Shown here one piece after another: positions 15,702 through 25,703 of a DNA stretch of 64,000 nucleotides. The first letter of the stretch is position 1. Every line of letters begins with the position of its first letter. The stretch spans positions 1 through 64,000 of the forward strand of contig JAZKDT010000009.1 in assembly GCA_040387475.1 (NCBI GenBank), in the 5' to 3' direction. This DNA is from UBA4416 sp040387475 (lineage in GTDB: Bacteria > Bacteroidota > Bacteroidia > B-17B0 > Aurantibacillaceae). Below the pieces are notes generated by a model. That model was not told the origin of the DNA. It worked only from the letters and a program-made list of their open reading frames with translations, and searched no databases. A program made the position numbers and the translations under genes.

Positions 15702-18700
15702 TTAATTCTTAATGATTTTTTGAATAGTGCTTTTACCCGAATGTTCAAATGTTACTTTCAATAAATAGATCCCGGAATCATAGCCACTTAAATTCATGCT
15801 AAAAGATTGATAGCCTTCCTCCACAAGTTGTTGCTGCTCACGAATAATCTTTCCGGTATTATCATAAATTTCGATATATACTCTCCCTTTAATTTTTGTG
15901 TTTATATCAAATTCGATATTATCTTTTGCTGGATTAGGTCGCGCGTTTGAAATATAATCTGTCAGGTTAGAGTTATCTACTGCAATGATGTTTGAGTATT
16001 CGGAGCTGCCATCAACATATACCAGGTTTAACCTGTAATAAGTTATTTCTTCATAGGGCTGTAGGTCAAATGAAGAATAATTTTTTGGACTCTGGCTATT
16101 AAACGCTGCGTCCAAATCAACTACCTTTTCGAAATCAATTCCGTTCTTTGATTTTCGCAGTTCAAAAAACCGTGTGTTTTTTTCGGAAGCAGTAACCCAT
16201 TGCACCAGATTTTTGTTTCCTTCATTTCTCCCCACAAAAGTGAGCAGCTCAATGGGTAAAATGCCAACAGCTGTCCAGTTCGATATGGTATAATTGCATA
16301 CATTTCCACTGTTACCATCAATCATTAGCATGTATGTTTGACCTATATTTAACCCTGTTGCGGTTACAGTTCCGGTAGCATTTGTTCCAGGATTAAAGCA
16401 ATTGGAAACAGACGTAAAACTACTGCAGCATCCTAATGTAGTTTGAGTAACCGCATATACCTGGGCCTGTATGCCATAATTAAATGTACAACCGTTAACA
16501 GATGTAATTGGAAAGGATACAGATGTTGTAGTTGCTACAAAATAAAACCACGAGTTATTTTCAATAGAGCCACAAAAAACGCCGGATAACGGACTTGTTT
16601 GATCCGCAGTAAATATTCCGGATGTGCTACTCGAAAAAGTTCCTACGCCTTGCGTTAGCGTAGCAGGATTGGAACAATAATCGTTAGTAGTAGGATTACC
16701 GCAAGGTCCTGTCGGCGGTGGTGTCGTCACGCATACACTAAACGTAGTAGTACTGAATGAATTATTGTAAGAGAAGACCCTGATATAATAAGTATTACCA
16801 AGTATCAAACCAAAAATCCCACTTGTATTTGGATCACTGCAAGCAATTGGCGGACCTATCGTACTACACGAACCGGCATATATAGAGTGATACAAATCTG
16901 TATTGTTTCCGGCAATATTTGAAATAGTAACACTATGACTTGTATTGGTAGCAACAAAAGAATACCAAACATCATCATCCGGATTTCCACCACAGGTATT
17001 TGTTTGAGTGGATGCTGTAGCTCCGTATAACGTGCCGCCAGTTAATGACGTACAGGTTAATCCTGAATTTACAGTTACCGGGTAGGCGCCGCTGCAATTA
17101 TCATTTGCCGGCGGTGGTGGAGGACAAACTATTGTAAATGTGACGCTGCCACCCGCCGTACTTTCAGGATCGAGTAAAATGTAATACTGAACACCCGCAG
17201 TTAATGACAAAGCGCCTGCCCCGGTGGCTGCACCGCTAAGGTCATCCACGCAGTTCCATCCTGTATTAGTACATCCGGCTGACGCCGCCTTGTATTGATA
17301 ATCTATATAGGCAAACGAAGAGCCTTGCTGGATAAGATAATTACCGGATGTTGCAGGAGTGAATGTGAAAATTTTCTCCTGACCACCGGTTGTATATCCG
17401 CATGCAGAAGGGCTGTATATACCGTTACCTGCTGGAATGGTTGTACTTACAGATGATCCACAGGATGTGATATTTACAACAGACGCGCAAGGATCAACAG
17501 GAGTGGTAATGCATACACTAAAGGTTGTATTGGCATTAGCAGTAGTACCATAAGTGTAAATTCTTACAAAATAAGTTGTGCCAGGCGTTAACCCCGAGAT
17601 CAAACTGGTGTTAGCGTCCTCACAGATCATAGCTGCGCTGATGGACCCGCAGGATCCCGAATAAACAGAATGAAAAAGATCGGTGTTGTTTCCTGCAACA
17701 TTTGAAATGGTTAAACTGTGACTTGTACTGGTAGCAACAAAACTATACCACACGTCATCATCGTCATACGTTGGATTACATGTAGTGGTTTGGGCCGACG
17801 CTGTTGCACCATATAAGGTTCCGCCTGTTTGAGATGTACAGGTGGTTCCCGCATTTACAGTAAGGGTGTATGCTCCGGTGCAGTTATCATTATTTGGAGC
17901 GGTAGGAGGGCATACTACGGTGAAGGTGACATTGCCCCCGGTTGTACTTTCCGGATCCAGTAAAATATAGTAAGTTACGCCTGCAGTTAACGCCATAGCA
18001 TTTGCACTTGTTGATGCGCCGGTCATATCCTCTATGCAGGTCCAGCCAGTACTGATACATCCTGCGGAAGCGGGTTTATACTGGTAGTCTATATAACCAA
18101 ATGAAGATCCCTGTTGAATTACAAAATTTCCGCTGGTAACGGGAGTGAACGTAAATATCTTTTCATTACCCGGCGTGGAAAAACCGCAGGAGGATGTGCC
18201 GCTGTAAATTCCTGTTCCGGCTGCAATGGTTGTGGCAACAGAGGTACCGCAGGCACTGATGTTTGTTAATGATGAACAAGGATCAACCGGCGTCGTAATA
18301 CACACACTGAATGTGGTGTTGGCACCGATCGTGGTACCGTATGTATAAATTCTTACAAAATAAGTCGTGCCGATTGTGAGTCCTGATACTAAACTTGTAT
18401 TGGCATCTTCGCAAATAATAGCTGCGCCGATTGATCCACATGATCCGGAATATACTGAGTGATATAAGTCGGTATTATTTCCTGCTACATTTGAAATCGA
18501 TAAACTATGGGTTACAGCAGTTGCTACAAAACTATACCAAACGTCGTCGTCATCATAAGTGGGAACGCAGGTTGTTGTTTGCGCTGATGCGGTTGAACTG
18601 AATAATGTACCACCTGTTTGTGATGTACATGTGGTTCCGGAATTAACAGTGAGCGCATAAGCACCGGTACATTCGTCGTTAGCCGGCGGCGGTGGTGGCA

Positions 18701-20387
18701 CGTTTACACATACACTGAATGTTCCTGCGTTTGTGTTATTCCCGTTGCTATACACTCTTACAAAATAAGTTGTTCCAATGCTTAACCCAGTAATAGGTGA
18801 AGATTCGGCAGTGGCGCCGGTTGTGTTATTTACACAACTATACGTTGTTAAGCCGCCGCACGCTCCTGTAAACACTTCAAATACCGCATTAGTAATAGTA
18901 CCTGGTGTTACTGTAATGGAATGCGTAGTGGATGAAGCGACAAAAGAGAACCACACATCGTCATCGGCGTTGCCTGTACATCCTGCTTGTGATTGTGAAG
19001 CATTTGCTGACGTAGCACTAGTGGTTGAAGCGCATAGCGAATTGGAGTTTACGGAAAGTGAGAATGCCCCTGAACAATTGTCGTTAGCAGGAGGCACAAT
19101 GGCTGTTGCGCATAAACCAAAGGTGCCGTTATTATCATTCCCAAACTCAAAAAAACGAATGTATAATGTAGTTCCAGGAGTTTGGCCGCTAACCGTTAGT
19201 GCTGGCATTGCGCCATTCACACTGGCATCATCATCACATCCAATTAATGTTAATACACCACAGGGTGTTCCCGAATAAATAGCCATACCGCCGTCTGTTA
19301 CAACACCGGTTTGTGAATCAAAGGAAATAATCCCGCTTGCCGGAACAGTTATTGAGAACCAGACATCGCCACCTAAATAAGATGAACATCCCGGTGCGGG
19401 AATTGTGCCACAGGTTGAGCTGGTTGCGCCTGCATTTGTAAATGTTGTAAACGAGCAGGCGGCGCCTGCAATGATAGGTGTTGCACCCGAAGGGTCATCA
19501 TTGGATGGAGGCGGAGGCGGGGTTAGTACGCAAACACTAAAGGTGGTGTTTTGGCCAGAGGTGCCGGTATAAGTATACACACGAACATAGTATATGTTAC
19601 CGACTGTTAATCCGGTTACCGTACTGATGTTTGGATCGCTACAAACTAAAGGTGTACCAAGAGAACCACATCCTCCCGAATACACTGAATGAAACATGTC
19701 GGTTACGGATCCTGCTACATTTGTGATACTAACGGAGTGAGATGTGGAAGTAGCCGTGAAGCTATACCAGACATCGTCATCGGCAATCCCTGTACAGGTA
19801 TTTGCATTGGTTGAAGTAGTTGCACCTAATACCGTTCCCCCCGATGAGGTTGTACAGGTACTTCCTGAATTTACAGTAAGCACAGTAGCCCCTGTGCAGT
19901 TGTCGTTAGCTGGGGCGGCAGATGGGCCAGTAATGCAAAGTGATGTCAAGGTCATGTCATTTGATGCGACATTCACAATTCTTACAATATAGTTTGTGCC
20001 ATTCGTTAAACCTGTAGCCGTTAGTGTTTCGGTGTCAGTCCCATTAGCTGTGGTAGTATTATCACAGCCCAATACTGATCCGCCGCATGAGCTCAGTAAT
20101 TCGATAGCTACATTTCTGTTATTTGCTGTAGCGACGATTGTAGCAGTGGTTCCGGTAGCAGTAAATATATACCAGGCTTCTCTGGATACAGTGCCTCCAC
20201 AAACCGTTCCATTTCCATCAATGGAAGCATCAGTTATGGTGGCAGACGATGTACACGAACCGTTAGTAGTTACGCTCGTTGCGCCCAAGCAGGTTGTGCC
20301 CTGTGAATACGAATAATTTAGCAAGAAAAAAAACAGTAAAGAAAAAAGAAGACGGCTTATATGTTGGATACTCCAAAACAGAATCAT
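15702..20387 (-). CDS. Giant T9SS-secreted protein with about ten Cys-rich beta-sandwich modules
   Basis: 1561 residues; signal peptide through ~28 (SLLFFFLLNYSYSQ). About ten modules of 120-135 residues follow, each opening with a Cys after ANDNC or ANDEC and containing DDDVWYSFVATSTSHSLTIS, YSGSCG and GTTYFVRIYTY. This is the pre-peptidase C-terminal (PPC)-like or CUB-like pattern common in Bacteroidota surface proteins. Proline-rich linkers (PPPPPAND) separate several modules. A fibronectin-like segment (LPIELLTFVGRN) leads into a type A sorting domain (ARPNPAKDNIEFDI to IIKN), so T9SS export is expected. Modules 5-6 and 7-8 are a tandem duplication. Adhesion or matrix function is inferred. 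The small secreted protein gene 27 bp upstream is probably in the same transcript. Confidence 0.9.
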   Translation of the reverse strand: MILFWSIQHISRLLFSLLFFFLLNYSYSQGTTCLGATSVTTNGSCTSSATITDASIDGNGTVCGGTVSREAWYIFTATGTTATIVATANNRNVAIELLSSCGGSVLGCDNTTTANGTDTETLTATGLTNGTNYIVRIVNVASNDMTLTSLCITGPSAAPANDNCTGATVLTVNSGSTCTTSSGGTVLGATTSTNANTCTGIADDDVWYSFTATSTSHSVSITNVAGSVTDMFHSVYSGGCGSLGTPLVCSDPNISTVTGLTVGNIYYVRVYTYTGTSGQNTTFSVCVLTPPPPPSNDDPSGATPIIAGAACSFTTFTNAGATSSTCGTIPAPGCSSYLGGDVWFSITVPASGIISFDSQTGVVTDGGMAIYSGTPCGVLTLIGCDDDASVNGAMPALTVSGQTPGTTLYIRFFEFGNDNNGTFGLCATAIVPPANDNCSGAFSLSVNSNSLCASTTSATSANASQSQAGCTGNADDDVWFSFVASSTTHSITVTPGTITNAVFEVFTGACGGLTTYSCVNNTTGATAESSPITGLSIGTTYFVRVYSNGNNTNAGTFSVCVNVPPPPPANDECTGAYALTVNSGTTCTSQTGGTLFSSTASAQTTTCVPTYDDDDVWYSFVATAVTHSLSISNVAGNNTDLYHSVYSGSCGSIGAAIICEDANTSLVSGLTIGTTYFVRIYTYGTTIGANTTFSVCITTPVDPCSSLTNISACGTSVATTIAAGTGIYSGTSSCGFSTPGNEKIFTFTPVTSGNFVIQQGSSFGYIDYQYKPASAGCISTGWTCIEDMTGASTSANAMALTAGVTYYILLDPESTTGGNVTFTVVCPPTAPNNDNCTGAYTLTVNAGTTCTSQTGGTLYGATASAQTTTCNPTYDDDDVWYSFVATSTSHSLTISNVAGNNTDLFHSVYSGSCGSISAAMICEDANTSLISGLTPGTTYFVRIYTYGTTANANTTFSVCITTPVDPCASVVNITSCGSSVSTTIPAGNGIYSPSACGYTTGGQEKIFTFTPATSGNYLIQQGSSFAYIDYQYKAASAGCTNTGWNCVDDLSGAATGAGALSLTAGVQYYILLDPESTAGGSVTFTIVCPPPPPANDNCSGAYPVTVNSGLTCTSLTGGTLYGATASTQTNTCGGNPDDDVWYSFVATNTSHSVTISNIAGNNTDLYHSIYAGSCSTIGPPIACSDPNTSGIFGLILGNTYYIRVFSYNNSFSTTTFSVCVTTPPPTGPCGNPTTNDYCSNPATLTQGVGTFSSSTSGIFTADQTSPLSGVFCGSIENNSWFYFVATTTSVSFPITSVNGCTFNYGIQAQVYAVTQTTLGCCSSFTSVSNCFNPGTNATGTVTATGLNIGQTYMLMIDGNSGNVCNYTISNWTAVGILPIELLTFVGRNEGNKNLVQWVTASEKNTRFFELRKSKNGIDFEKVVDLDAAFNSQSPKNYSSFDLQPYEEITYYRLNLVYVDGSSEYSNIIAVDNSNLTDYISNARPNPAKDNIEFDINTKIKGRVYIEIYDNTGKIIREQQQLVEEGYQSFSMNLSGYDSGIYLLKVTFEHSGKSTIQKIIKN
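17096..17882 (-). repeat. Tandem two-module repeat, copy 2
   Basis: Encodes one DDDVWYSF-type module plus one IFTFTP...IQQGSS...YYILLDPES-type module. Approximate edges are set at the NDNC boundaries. Most residues match copy 1. Confidence 0.75.
17883..18672 (-). repeat. Tandem two-module repeat, copy 1
   Basis: Same two-module architecture and order as the adjacent copy, at nearly the same length (~790 bp). This shows that the unit of duplication was a pair of modules, not a single one. Confidence 0.75.
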
Positions 20388-20414
20388 AGGGTAGATATTA
20401 AAATAGAAGGTCGA

Positions 20415-20750
20415 TTAATTGTAGCTGATTATAGAACTACTTTTTATATTGTACTTTTTCCAAAAATCTTCCATTTCTTTTGGATGCATTAGTTTGTTAT
20501 GAACGATCGTAAACGTTTTTTGAACCGTGTCAATATCTGCCGATAATACCTTTTCATTCCAGCCGCGTAGTTCTCTTTTAAATTCTCTTATCGTAGCATA
20601 CGGATAGCTTGTCGTATTTATCACCAGTGTTTTTGTACTTGTGCTTAATATATTTTGAAAACGTTGTTGCTCATCGATGGTTGAATTGCCAGATTGTGCT
20701 GATATTAGTTGGGAAGTAAGAAGATATAAAGTAATCAAAAGTACTTTCAT
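20415..20750 (-). CDS. Small secreted protein with predicted ferredoxin-like fold
   Basis: 111 residues; signal peptide MKVLLITLYLLTSQLISAQ. The remaining ~90 residues read as strand (TKTLVINTTS), helix (YATIREFKRELRGW), two strands (KVLSADID, KTFTIVHNK), helix (HPKEMEDFWKKYNI), strand (KSSSIISYN): a beta-alpha-beta-beta-alpha-beta order like heavy-metal-associated domains, but with no CxxC. There is no T9SS tail, so it is probably periplasmic. It sits 27 bp before a giant T9SS cargo gene. A second pair of the same design follows at 21022-25476. Function is unknown; a helper for its neighbour is inferred. Confidence 0.75.
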   Translation of the reverse strand: MKVLLITLYLLTSQLISAQSGNSTIDEQQRFQNILSTSTKTLVINTTSYPYATIREFKRELRGWNEKVLSADIDTVQKTFTIVHNKLMHPKEMEDFWKKYNIKSSSIISYN

Positions 20751-20968
20751 ATATAGGGTATTGTTAAGTGAACTTAAATTCTAAGGTATCAAATATTTAT
20801 TATTTACAAATGGTTTTGCTGCCAAAACCACCTCTTTTTTCATCAATTCTAAAATATAAAATATGTTTTTTATTTTACTCATCGTAACGGTTGTTTTGCT
20901 CAGTAGAGACGGATCTTTGCTTGATTTAATGATGACGCGGCTTAGCTAAAAGTTTTAAACACGATATG

Positions 20969-21001
20969 AAAAAGCGGCAATAAGCTTATCTTATTGCCGC
21001 T
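20969..21001 (-). terminator. Intrinsic terminator after the 1339-residue T9SS gene
   Basis: On the minus strand, a 12-bp stem (AGCGGCAATAAG / CTTATTGCCGCT) is followed by a T run, ending transcription just before the next pair of genes. Confidence 0.85.
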
Positions 21002-21021
21002 ACATAGTGAATGTAAAATAA

Positions 21022-24000
21022 TTACTGATTTTTATTTGTTATAACCACTTTGGTGTTTTCCGAAAATGAATTTCCTGCTGTGATCGCAATGATATAAGTT
21101 CCTGCAGCAAAATTACTGGTATTGATATAATTATTATTGGCCGGTTGAGTCAAATCAATTTTTTGCTGGTAAACTGTTCTTCCTAAAACATCTCTAATGA
21201 TTAAAGTTGCTTCTTTTTCACCTGGAACAGAAAGTTTGACATATAGTTCATTGGAAGCAGGGTTTGGATAAACAACCAGGGTTTGCGATTTGTTCGACCC
21301 GTTCTCAAGGGCTATGATATTACTGTATTCAAACGAATAGTCTAAATCAACCATTTTTAGGCGGTAATATGTAATAGGTGAGTACCGGTCAAAATCCAGA
21401 TAATTATAGTTGTTCAAGGAAGAAAGATTACCGATAGGATTAACCGTAGTTATCTTATAAAAATTTATTCCGTCTTCCGAACTCTCCAATTCATAATGCA
21501 TGAAATTTTGTTCTACAGCCGATTTCCAATAGATTGAATTATAAGTTGATTCGGTTGTCCCGTTAAATAGTATTAACTCCACCGGCAATGGCTGTAATCC
21601 TTGAATAGTAGCCATTTTTGAAAATCCGGACATTGCATTTCTTGTTACGGCGGTAACCGCACTTGGAACACAGCTTCCAGTTAAAGCCCAGGACGGAGAA
21701 GCAGAAGGACTTTTTGCAATGGAAAAACCTGCCCCCGTGGCATTAGAATAACTTCGGTTATATAATGTTAAGTTGTATAAACCCGTGCTGGGCGAAGATG
21801 CATCAATCGTCCAAAAGCCATGATTTAAATAATTGAGGTTATAAGTTGTTAGACACTCAGTCCAGTTTGGAATAGGGGGTAGAGGAAAAGAGCCTGTTCC
21901 CCAGGGGTCGAATCTTGCCAGCAAATTAATTGCGCCTGCGGCAGCTCCTGTGGTAAAATTGAGATTAGCTCTTTCGTAACCGGGCGTTGCGTGACCAACA
22001 GGGAAATCATAAGGGCCCGTTGCGCCGGCAGCTAGATATCGTCTTAAATTACCTTCTATATAACTTATTGTGTTTCCTGTTGTAACAGCGGTATTACCCG
22101 TGTTGGTAACAATAACTTCCTGCGAGCCCGGTGTATTTATTTTTCCTGAGGTCAATGTTAATACTCCGTTTGTATTTAAAATAAGGTTGGGTGTATTGGT
22201 GGTAGAAAGAGTAACCCCGGTGCTTGTATTACTCATCGTAACGCTGCAAAGCGTTAGGCTTGGTGTTGCGGCATTTGCATTAGGGCTGTATACTTGCGCA
22301 ACCGACCCATTAAAGATAAAGGAGCTGGTTGAAGATATACCTGTAAAAGTGTTTGCCCCGTTACTATTGATAAAATCTCTCCCGACTGTAAAATCAGTTC
22401 CGCTGGTGTTAACAATACTTGTGGCATTCGATGTTTTGAAATCCTGACCTACTTCAATATTATTTCCTATAGTAACAACGCCAGAAGTTTTATTCACAAA
22501 AAAATTGGAAAATTTATTTACCCCCGTAAAGTTTCCGGAGATGATTTGGTTGCTGGAACCGTTAAAATTTACTGTTGAACCTGCAGCACACCGCAATTGC
22601 CCGTTATTCACAAAATCACCACAGATATCCAATACGACACCCGAGTTAACGGTAAGCGTAGCAGAGGGATTGATAGTCATACTTTTAATACTTGTGTTTA
22701 TATTAACTACCGGTTGAAACGACGGACCTGCTAAAACGATGCCGTCAAATGACGGTGTACAGCTTGGCAGGGTACAATTACTCCAGTTTGTTGAATTCGA
22801 AAAAGTGGTGCTTGCGGCACTACCTGTCCAGAAAACAGGAGATACCAAAGGATTTCCCAAAGAGGCAATCCCGATTCCTAAAGGTATATTTAATGAAAAT
22901 CCAATGTTGGTACTCGAGTAGTTTTGTATTACTAAAATAAATTCATCTCCCAAAGATGCAGTGATAGATGCTTCATAACCCGCATTATAACAACCCGCCC
23001 CTGGACTAATTGGAAAACCGCTACCTCCACCGGTTGGCTGATTACCGGCAGTTCCTGCATTTACAACGGAAGACATTCCGGTAACACCCTGGTAACTGTA
23101 GTTACAGGCTAATTCTCCATCACCACCCGAACTTTTTATGGAAGCGCAAGAGGTAGCTCCTGTGCCAATCGTACGGTATAAAACCCAATCGTAATCAGAG
23201 TCAATATCACAGCCGCCATAGTCGTTAGGTATAATGTTAAATGCAACTGCCCCGGGGGTAATAGCAGTAAATTTTATCCAAAGGGCATTTTGCTCACCAG
23301 CAGCAAGGCAGTTACCACTACCACTAAAGTCACAAATGTTACCCGTGTTCTTATATCCAGGGTTCGGTATCGTTACCGGGAAAGAGCAATATGAGATGGG
23401 AAGAGAACAGTCGCTTCCAGCAATTCCAATAGCCGTTCCCACAGCACTTGTTGTGGAACCCATAATATTGTAAGTTCCGGTTGTTGACAATCTTCCATCT
23501 ACTCGGATGTAATAGGTTCCTGCCGCTAATCCCGTTAAATTCAATTGTGAATTGCCGGTAAGAGCAGCTCCACAACCGGAACCTGGAGCATCATCATTAC
23601 AGGCAACTAACACGGATGAGCCGCATGGCCCGCTGTAAACAGCTATTTGTGTATTAGCTAAAGTAAGTGAGCTGGTTAATACACTCAAACTTCCGGTTGC
23701 AGGAACGGTTATCGAGTACCATAAACTATTTACAGAACCAGCACTCCAGCATGTTGCTGGCGCTAAAGGTAATTCATCTGTAGCACAGGTATTATCGTCG
23801 TTGATCGTTACACCCGATGTTAAAGCAATAGCACCACCGCAGTTGTCATTTACATTTGAAGATCCTCCGGTAGTAAATGAGAAGGTAGTACAACCAACTG
23901 CTGACCCAACAGCATTTTGAGGCACGATACGCCAGAAGTAGGTTGTGTTATTTAACAATGCAGGCGGAGCATAATTTAATACGTTTCCGATGTTTGTACC

Positions 24001-25041
24001 GTTATCAATATTGGATGCGGCGGCATCGGTACCAAAATACAAGAGATACTGAGTTGGCGGAGCGCCACCCACAGGGGCGTTCCACGTAAAATTAGTAGAA
24101 GAACAAGTGAGTGTACTGCTATTGGCCGGAGCTGTTTTTACGGAACAATTTGGTACAGCTGGTGTTGCACAACTTATAGTAAGACTATAAGTTCCAACAT
24201 CACCCGCAAACCCTCCAACAAAAATAAAATAATTGGTTAAATTGGTAGAGGCCCAAGTGGCTGCCGAACCCGCGCCACAAGAACCAACGTCATCATTGCC
24301 GGTTACACAGGTGAGTGCACCGCAGGTTCCTGAATAAATCTGAATTTTAGTATCATAGGAAGAACCGCATAAACTAGCTGTAATAATCTGACCATTACCT
24401 GTAAATTTATACCAAACTCCAGGAGTAGCATCTGTCGTTCCGCATGTGCCTGTTGGATCGCCGGTAGCTGTTGCAAATAAAGTAGATCCAGTATACGTTC
24501 CTGCACAAGCCGCAGCTATTGCGCCCGCGCAGGCATCATTTGCCGGAGGGGTAGTAGCGTGGTAAACACATACAGTGCCCGTCATTTTTTTATTGGCATT
24601 GTTGACTTTAGACATGCGTATGTTATATACCTGCCCCATTGTAGCCGTAAACGTAGCCGTTTCTGTACCTGCCAGGCCTGTTGCATTAACGCATACTACC
24701 GAACTGGCAGCCGTACAACCTGTATAAACAGCAATTCCTAAATTCTCAATATTAGCCGTCCCGGTAATTGTATAAACAACGCTCGCAGCAGCAGTAAACG
24801 TGAACCAGCCATCTGTATCAGCTGTTCCACAAGCAGGTCCTGTTAGTTCGGCACCAAATGCCTTTTGTACATTATAGTTGATGGCAACACACGAAGTGTT
24901 ATCCGGGATTGTAACAGCACCGCTACATAGATCCGACTGGGAAATTGTTTTCTGGGAAATAAAAACAAGACTAAGTAAAAGAAGTACTAATGATATCTTA
25001 TTTGAAAAAGGTTGAGTCATGTCAAAAAAATTTAGCTTCAT
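21022..25041 (-). CDS. Giant T9SS-secreted Cys-rich repeat protein
   Basis: 1339 residues from ATG 25041, or 1332 from ATG 25020 (MTQPFSNKISLVLLLLSLVF), which leaves a 24-bp gap to the upstream gene like the other pair; both give a signal peptide. The N-terminal half holds several PPC-like modules (DTDGWFTFTAAASVVYTITG, PGVWYKFTGNGQIIT, NSLWYSITVPATGSLSV) and a fibronectin-like segment (TFFW-type: NTTYFWRIVPQNA). The middle has a VNDICGDF-like beta-helix stretch of short GNN and TSGTDF repeats. The last ~85 residues (VVYPNPASNELYVKLS to ITNKNQ) are a type A sorting domain preceded by the LPVELILFNG segment. A cell-surface structural or adhesive role is inferred. Confidence 0.9.
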   Translation of the reverse strand: MKLNFFDMTQPFSNKISLVLLLLSLVFISQKTISQSDLCSGAVTIPDNTSCVAINYNVQKAFGAELTGPACGTADTDGWFTFTAAASVVYTITGTANIENLGIAVYTGCTAASSVVCVNATGLAGTETATFTATMGQVYNIRMSKVNNANKKMTGTVCVYHATTPPANDACAGAIAAACAGTYTGSTLFATATGDPTGTCGTTDATPGVWYKFTGNGQIITASLCGSSYDTKIQIYSGTCGALTCVTGNDDVGSCGAGSAATWASTNLTNYFIFVGGFAGDVGTYSLTISCATPAVPNCSVKTAPANSSTLTCSSTNFTWNAPVGGAPPTQYLLYFGTDAAASNIDNGTNIGNVLNYAPPALLNNTTYFWRIVPQNAVGSAVGCTTFSFTTGGSSNVNDNCGGAIALTSGVTINDDNTCATDELPLAPATCWSAGSVNSLWYSITVPATGSLSVLTSSLTLANTQIAVYSGPCGSSVLVACNDDAPGSGCGAALTGNSQLNLTGLAAGTYYIRVDGRLSTTGTYNIMGSTTSAVGTAIGIAGSDCSLPISYCSFPVTIPNPGYKNTGNICDFSGSGNCLAAGEQNALWIKFTAITPGAVAFNIIPNDYGGCDIDSDYDWVLYRTIGTGATSCASIKSSGGDGELACNYSYQGVTGMSSVVNAGTAGNQPTGGGSGFPISPGAGCYNAGYEASITASLGDEFILVIQNYSSTNIGFSLNIPLGIGIASLGNPLVSPVFWTGSAASTTFSNSTNWSNCTLPSCTPSFDGIVLAGPSFQPVVNINTSIKSMTINPSATLTVNSGVVLDICGDFVNNGQLRCAAGSTVNFNGSSNQIISGNFTGVNKFSNFFVNKTSGVVTIGNNIEVGQDFKTSNATSIVNTSGTDFTVGRDFINSNGANTFTGISSTSSFIFNGSVAQVYSPNANAATPSLTLCSVTMSNTSTGVTLSTTNTPNLILNTNGVLTLTSGKINTPGSQEVIVTNTGNTAVTTGNTISYIEGNLRRYLAAGATGPYDFPVGHATPGYERANLNFTTGAAAGAINLLARFDPWGTGSFPLPPIPNWTECLTTYNLNYLNHGFWTIDASSPSTGLYNLTLYNRSYSNATGAGFSIAKSPSASPSWALTGSCVPSAVTAVTRNAMSGFSKMATIQGLQPLPVELILFNGTTESTYNSIYWKSAVEQNFMHYELESSEDGINFYKITTVNPIGNLSSLNNYNYLDFDRYSPITYYRLKMVDLDYSFEYSNIIALENGSNKSQTLVVYPNPASNELYVKLSVPGEKEATLIIRDVLGRTVYQQKIDLTQPANNNYINTSNFAAGTYIIAITAGNSFSENTKVVITNKNQ

Positions 25042-25044
25042 TAA

Positions 25045-25476
25045 TTACTTGTTACTTTTCATTTTTTTATACTCTGCCGGATATTTTCTTATCCAATCTA
25101 TTTTTTGTTTCTCATATTCTAAAGCGTCCTGTTCAGGATTTCCTGTGTTTATAGCTGTAGGATATGGATCAACAGGCTCGCCATCGAGTATGAAATACTT
25201 TATAGGAACATAATTTTTGACCATTTTGCCGGAGACCACTGCCTTGTTAACGTTTAATGACGTTTGAATTATAAATACGCTGTCGGCTTTACTAAACTCA
25301 ACAGAAGTTGCATTTGTAAACCTTCCCAACAGGTCTTTAGTTAAGTCGAAATTTTTTTCCGTTAAATTATACATCGTGATGAGATAACGGTTACTTGTGG
25401 TTTCGGTAGATTTCTGTGAAAAAACAGGACTAGCGATACATACAAGAGAAATGCAATAGAGTAAAAATTTGCCCAT
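25045..25476 (-). CDS. Small secreted protein with predicted ferredoxin-like fold (second copy of the module)
   Basis: 143 residues; signal peptide MGKFLLYCISLVCIASPVFSQ. The mature part again reads strand (RYLITMYN), helix (DLTKDLLGRF), strand (TSVEFSKAD), strand (SVFIIQTS), helix (NKAVVSGKMVKNY), strand (PIKYFILDG), the same order as the 111-residue protein at 20415-20750 although sequence identity is low. It has an extra tail, NTGNPEQDALEYEKQ then DWIRKYPAEYKKM, rich in charged and aromatic residues. No CxxC and no T9SS tail. It is 3-24 bp from the following giant cargo gene, so translation of the two may be coupled. Function unknown. Confidence 0.75.
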   Translation of the reverse strand: MGKFLLYCISLVCIASPVFSQKSTETTSNRYLITMYNLTEKNFDLTKDLLGRFTNATSVEFSKADSVFIIQTSLNVNKAVVSGKMVKNYVPIKYFILDGEPVDPYPTAINTGNPEQDALEYEKQKIDWIRKYPAEYKKMKSNK

Positions 25477-25634
25477 AATAATTTAAATACGTGGTTCCAA
25501 TATCAAAAAAAATGCCATTTTGAAAATATTCAAATATGTAAGTTTTTAGTAAAAATAGCCCAAAATAACCTAATAAACCACTACGGTTCATTCATATCAC
25601 GACGTCAGATATTAGCAGATAGGAAAATAATATA

Positions 25635-25669
25635 ATTTGTCGATAAAAAATTAGTATTAATCGACAAAT
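25635..25669. repeat. Inverted repeat (10-bp arms)
   Basis: ATTTGTCGAT and ATCGACAAAT, exact reverse complements, are separated by 15 bp of AT-rich DNA upstream of the second small-secreted-protein gene. It may be an operator or an RNA hairpin. Confidence 0.6.
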
Positions 25670-25703
25670 AATGACCTGTTTATGATAATGAAATGAGTGA
25701 AAG

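Noticed and set aside
18778..20316. Long plus-strand ORFs (166, 82 and 106 codons) opposite the 1561-residue gene
   Set aside because: They are antisense to Thr/Gly/Ser-rich repeat codons, which leave few stops on the other strand. They have no start context, domain or promoter.
20863..20949. 28-codon plus-strand ORF with a hydrophobic N-terminus
   Set aside because: Too short, no SD and no -7 box; AT-rich DNA makes such helices by chance.
22070..22717. Plus-strand ORFs of 125 and 70 codons opposite the 1339-residue gene
   Set aside because: Same antisense effect of repetitive coding sequence; hydrophobic but without recognisable features.
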